The translations under genes and the position numbers were made by a program. DNA of 35,193 nt from Bacteroidales bacterium (lineage in GTDB: Bacteria > Bacteroidota > Bacteroidia > Bacteroidales > UBA932), in assembly GCA_004554455.1 (NCBI GenBank), contig SFMG01000018.1:1-35193 (forward strand), given 5' to 3'. Under the pieces are notes generated by a model. That model saw only the letters and a program-made list of their open reading frames with translations. It was not told the origin of the DNA and searched no databases. Every line of letters begins with the position of its first letter. The stretch's first letter is position 1. Shown piece by piece: positions 32,969 to 35,193 of the stretch.

Positions 32969-32976
32969 CAAATATA
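32969..32976 (-). promoter_or_regulatory. -7 element of the GntR-2 promoter
   Basis: TATATTTG on the minus strand matches TAnnTTTG, about 27 bases upstream of the ATG at 32941. The direct repeats at 32987-33006 fall where the -33 element would be. Confidence 0.6.
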
Positions 32977-32986
32977 TGAATTATTT

Positions 32987-33006
32987 CTCTTTGGTGCTCT
33001 TTGGTG
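32987..33006. promoter_or_regulatory. Putative GntR-2 operator, left pair
   Basis: CTCTTTGGTG occurs twice with no gap (32987-32996 and 32997-33006), a 10-bp period. It lies over the -33 region of the GntR-2 promoter. Confidence 0.6.
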
Positions 33007-33025
33007 CAAAAAATTTGAAAAAACA

Positions 33026-33055
33026 TTTGCGGAATGGATACATTTTTTATATTTG
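33026..33055 (+). promoter_or_regulatory. Predicted promoter of the GH50-like gene
   Basis: TTTG (33026-33029) and TATATTTG (33048-33055) with an 18-base spacer, close to the Bacteroidetes consensus. The -7 element is identical to those of the Sus operon and GntR-2. Confidence 0.65.
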
Positions 33056-33066
33056 TGTTACACTAT

Positions 33067-33094
33067 ACCACACCAAAGTAACCGCACCAAAGTA
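33067..33094. promoter_or_regulatory. Putative GntR-2 operator, right pair
   Basis: CACCAAAGTA occurs at 33071-33080 and 33085-33094 in the leader of the GH50-like gene. It is the inverted form of the left pair core (TTTGGTG). TACCACA at 33067 overlaps the first copy and resembles the GntR-1 words. Confidence 0.55.
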
Positions 33095-33100
33095 GCCAAT

Positions 33101-35131
33101 ATGAAGTTCAGAACACTTGTGAAAGCCGCGATTGCGGCCCTATTCTTCAGCCAGACGATGTCTGCGGCTGTACCAAAGCACACTACAGCTTTTGTCCTCA
33201 GTCCTGAAAATGGTTTCGAGGCGAAGCCTCTCTCTGGAAGTGTCATCAGCGGCGACGGAAATGTTTTCTCCGTGAAGGCGGCCGGAAGTACCTCCGGAAT
33301 CTGTTTCAACGGAAACTGGGACTTTAGCGCCTACAGGGCGATAAGCTTTGTTATCGAGAACAGGGATGCCGTTCATCCGATTTATCTCTGCTGTGACATT
33401 TTCGATTCCCGTTCTCCCAAAAAGCAGTTCAGCGGACGTACGAACAAGGCAGTCAGGGGAGTGTTTGAAGCCGTGTACGAAGTCAGACCCCTGGAGAAAC
33501 TGCGTCTGGAATTCGCTCTTCCCCCTGAAATGCCTCATCCGGAGGTGAATGATGCATTCTCTCTTATGAGAGGCACTCCTTATTCCCACGCCCTGAATCT
33601 CTTTTCCTATGATCTGGATCTAAGTGATGTCCGTCACATAGCCATTTCGGCGGTGAAGGGCTACAAGGATATGGAATTCGTCATTTCCGATGTCGCTTTC
33701 CTGCCAGGCAAGCGCAGGATCCCTGCTGTCATGAAGATGGACAGGGGTCAGTTCTTCCCTTTTGTGGACAGGTACGGACAGTATATGCACGCTGACTGGA
33801 AGGGTAAAATCCACAGTGACAAGGATCTGGAGAAGGCCAGAATTTCGGAAGAAAAGGAGCTGGCAGATAATCCGGGACCTGCCGAGTGGAACCGCTGGGG
33901 CGGCTGGGCCAATGGCCCGAAGTTCGAGGCAACAGGTCAGTTCCGGGTTCAGAAAGTAGATGGGAAGTGGTGGATGATAGACCCCGACGGCTGTCTTTTC
34001 TGGTCTCACGGCGTGGTCAGGGTGACCAGTTCGTGCTGCGTTACCCCATTGGATGACAGGAAGTTCTATTTCGAAGCCCTCCCGGCTGACGAATCCGATC
34101 CTTTCAGTCTTTTCTATCATACCTTTGACCCTCTGCTCAGACCTTATTACACGGCCAGGTGTATTCGGGAAACCTATGATTTCTCCTCTGCCAATGCCTT
34201 CCGCAAGTATGGAGAAGACTATAAGGATATATATGCCGACATCGCTCACAGGCGCTGCCGCAGCTGGGGCATCAATACTATGGCCAATTCCTCCGATCCG
34301 GAAATATGCGCAATGGAGCGCACCGTGTACAATGAGAGGGTGGACCTGGGTGCGCCGGTTCCCGGCTACCCGGAGTGGCCCGTGCTTGAGGGTTCAGGCG
34401 GCTGGTGGCCTTTCATAGACCCTTTTGACAGTTCCTTCCCGCTCTGTGTCAGGGCTCATCTGGAGGCCAAGATAGAGCAGCTGAGGGACCCTTGGTGCCT
34501 TGGTTTCTATGTCGATAATGAAATCAGATGGGGCAACCAGGCCAATTTTGCCTCACTTGCCCTGAAGGCCTCCCCTAAGCAGGCTTCCAAGATGGTTCTC
34601 ATAGACGCCCTTGTTGCAAAATACAAGGGGATAGAGGCGCTCAATAAGGCCTGGGGCAGCTCCTTTGCCGACTGGAACGCCCTTCTGGCCAATCGCAAGG
34701 CCCTCCCGAAAAAAGCAGAAGCCGACCTTGAGCAGCTCACCCTGCTGATTGTGCGCCAGTACTTAAAGGTTGTGCGTGAGGTCTTCAAACAGGTGGCTCC
34801 GGACAAACTCTATATGGGCTGCCGTTTCTCCTCTTCGCCTGAGTTCGTGGTCAGGATAGCCGCTGACTATGTGGATGTTATGAGCTACAACAATTACACT
34901 TTCGACCGCAGTGACTTCAGGCTTCCGGAGGGAATCGACCTTCCTGTCGTGCTAGGGGAATTCCATTTCGGGGCTATGGACAGGGGAATGTTCCATCCGG
35001 GACAGGTAACCACCAACGACCAGGAGGGCAAGGGTGCCGCCTACGAATACTATGTACGCAGCTGCCTGGAGAATCCTTGTATCATAGGAACCAACTGTTA
35101 TGCAAACAATACTATTATCAAAAGCGAGTAA
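33101..35131 (+). pseudogene. GH50-like beta-agarase-family hydrolase, apparently C-terminally truncated
   Basis: The frame codes 676 residues starting at the ATG at 33101, where a signal peptide begins (about 1-23). A beta-sandwich domain (about 28-205) precedes a TIM-barrel domain typical of GH50: DRYGQYMHADWKGKI (223-237), MIDPDGCLFWSHG (292-304), YVDNEIRWG with the likely acid/base Glu474, and VVLGEFHFG with the likely nucleophile Glu620. After IIGT (661-664), where relatives continue for perhaps 50-70 residues (usual text GTHWFQW), the protein ends within 12 residues. Both catalytic glutamates remain, so activity is possible but the barrel end is missing. GH50 covers exo-beta-agarases; the substrate here is unknown. 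An alternative is a correct but atypical end. Confidence 0.65.
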
Positions 35132-35190
35132 GACAAGTTGCCCCCATGGCGTTTGAGGGCAACATTCTTTGCCAATTTATCTTTTGATAA
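35115..35190. repeat. Nested inverted repeat at the end of the truncated gene
   Basis: TTATCAAAAG (35115-35124) pairs with CTTTTGATAA (35181-35190), enclosing a second pair GTTGCCC/GGGCAAC. The base composition is more AT-rich than the gene before it. No gene is seen in 35132-35193. Confidence 0.6.
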
Positions 35191-35193
35191 CGA

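Noticed and set aside
35115..35190. Possible integron attC site
   Set aside because: The inner GTT-type arms read GTTGCCC and do not match the GTTRRRY core, and no integrase or cassette array is visible.

Overview
The window reads as chromosomal DNA of a GC-rich member of the Bacteroidota, most likely Bacteroidales. The reasons are a SusC/SusD pair, BACON-domain lipoproteins, a stand-alone LytTR regulator, a WG-repeat lipoprotein, very tight gene spacing without clear Shine-Dalgarno sequences, and many -7 promoter elements of the Bacteroidetes form TAnnTTTG. A gut or rumen origin is plausible from the carbohydrate genes but is only inferred. No tRNA, rRNA, CRISPR array or transposase was found.

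Region 1 (1-3.9 kb) is cell-envelope related. It has the 3' end of a TonB-dependent receptor and a divergent pair of two-gene operons: a WG-repeat lipoprotein with the peptidoglycan glycosyltransferase MtgA on the minus strand, and a LytTR DNA-binding protein overlapping a membrane-anchored phosphodiester-glycosidase-like protein on the plus strand. Between them lie two pairs of AYTYCRTACAY sites, one pair facing each promoter at the same distance. This suggests a small LytTR-controlled envelope system.

Region 2 (3.9-6.2 kb) has a repeat-rich secreted protein (DUF6515-like) followed by about 750 bp of non-coding DNA. That stretch is packed with structured repeats: three 44-46 nt palindromic elements and two about 77 nt hairpins whose stems differ by compensatory base changes.

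Region 3 (6.2-13.2 kb) is housekeeping: a minus-strand cluster recA, small lipoprotein, trpS and aldehyde dehydrogenase; an S1/P1 nuclease with a small secreted protein; and the divergent asnB.

Region 4 (13.3-35.1 kb) is a polysaccharide utilisation locus (PUL). It contains a GH127-type beta-L-arabinofuranosidase, then a six-gene operon (periplasmic endonuclease/exonuclease/phosphatase (EEP) enzyme, SusC, SusD, a BACON surface lipoprotein, a BACON-EEP lipoprotein, and a large DUF6259-like protein). Converging on it is an operon of GntR regulator, mutarotase-like protein and GH28 polygalacturonase. Further right are a MscS channel, a second GntR operon with an Ig-like lipoprotein, and a divergent GH50-like hydrolase that appears truncated near the window edge. 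Promoter-linked 10-bp-period repeats suggest GntR-1 controls itself and the Sus operon, while GntR-2 controls itself and the GH50-like gene. The unusual content is two paralogous EEP enzymes, one surface and one periplasmic, which hints that the glycan may carry a phosphoester.
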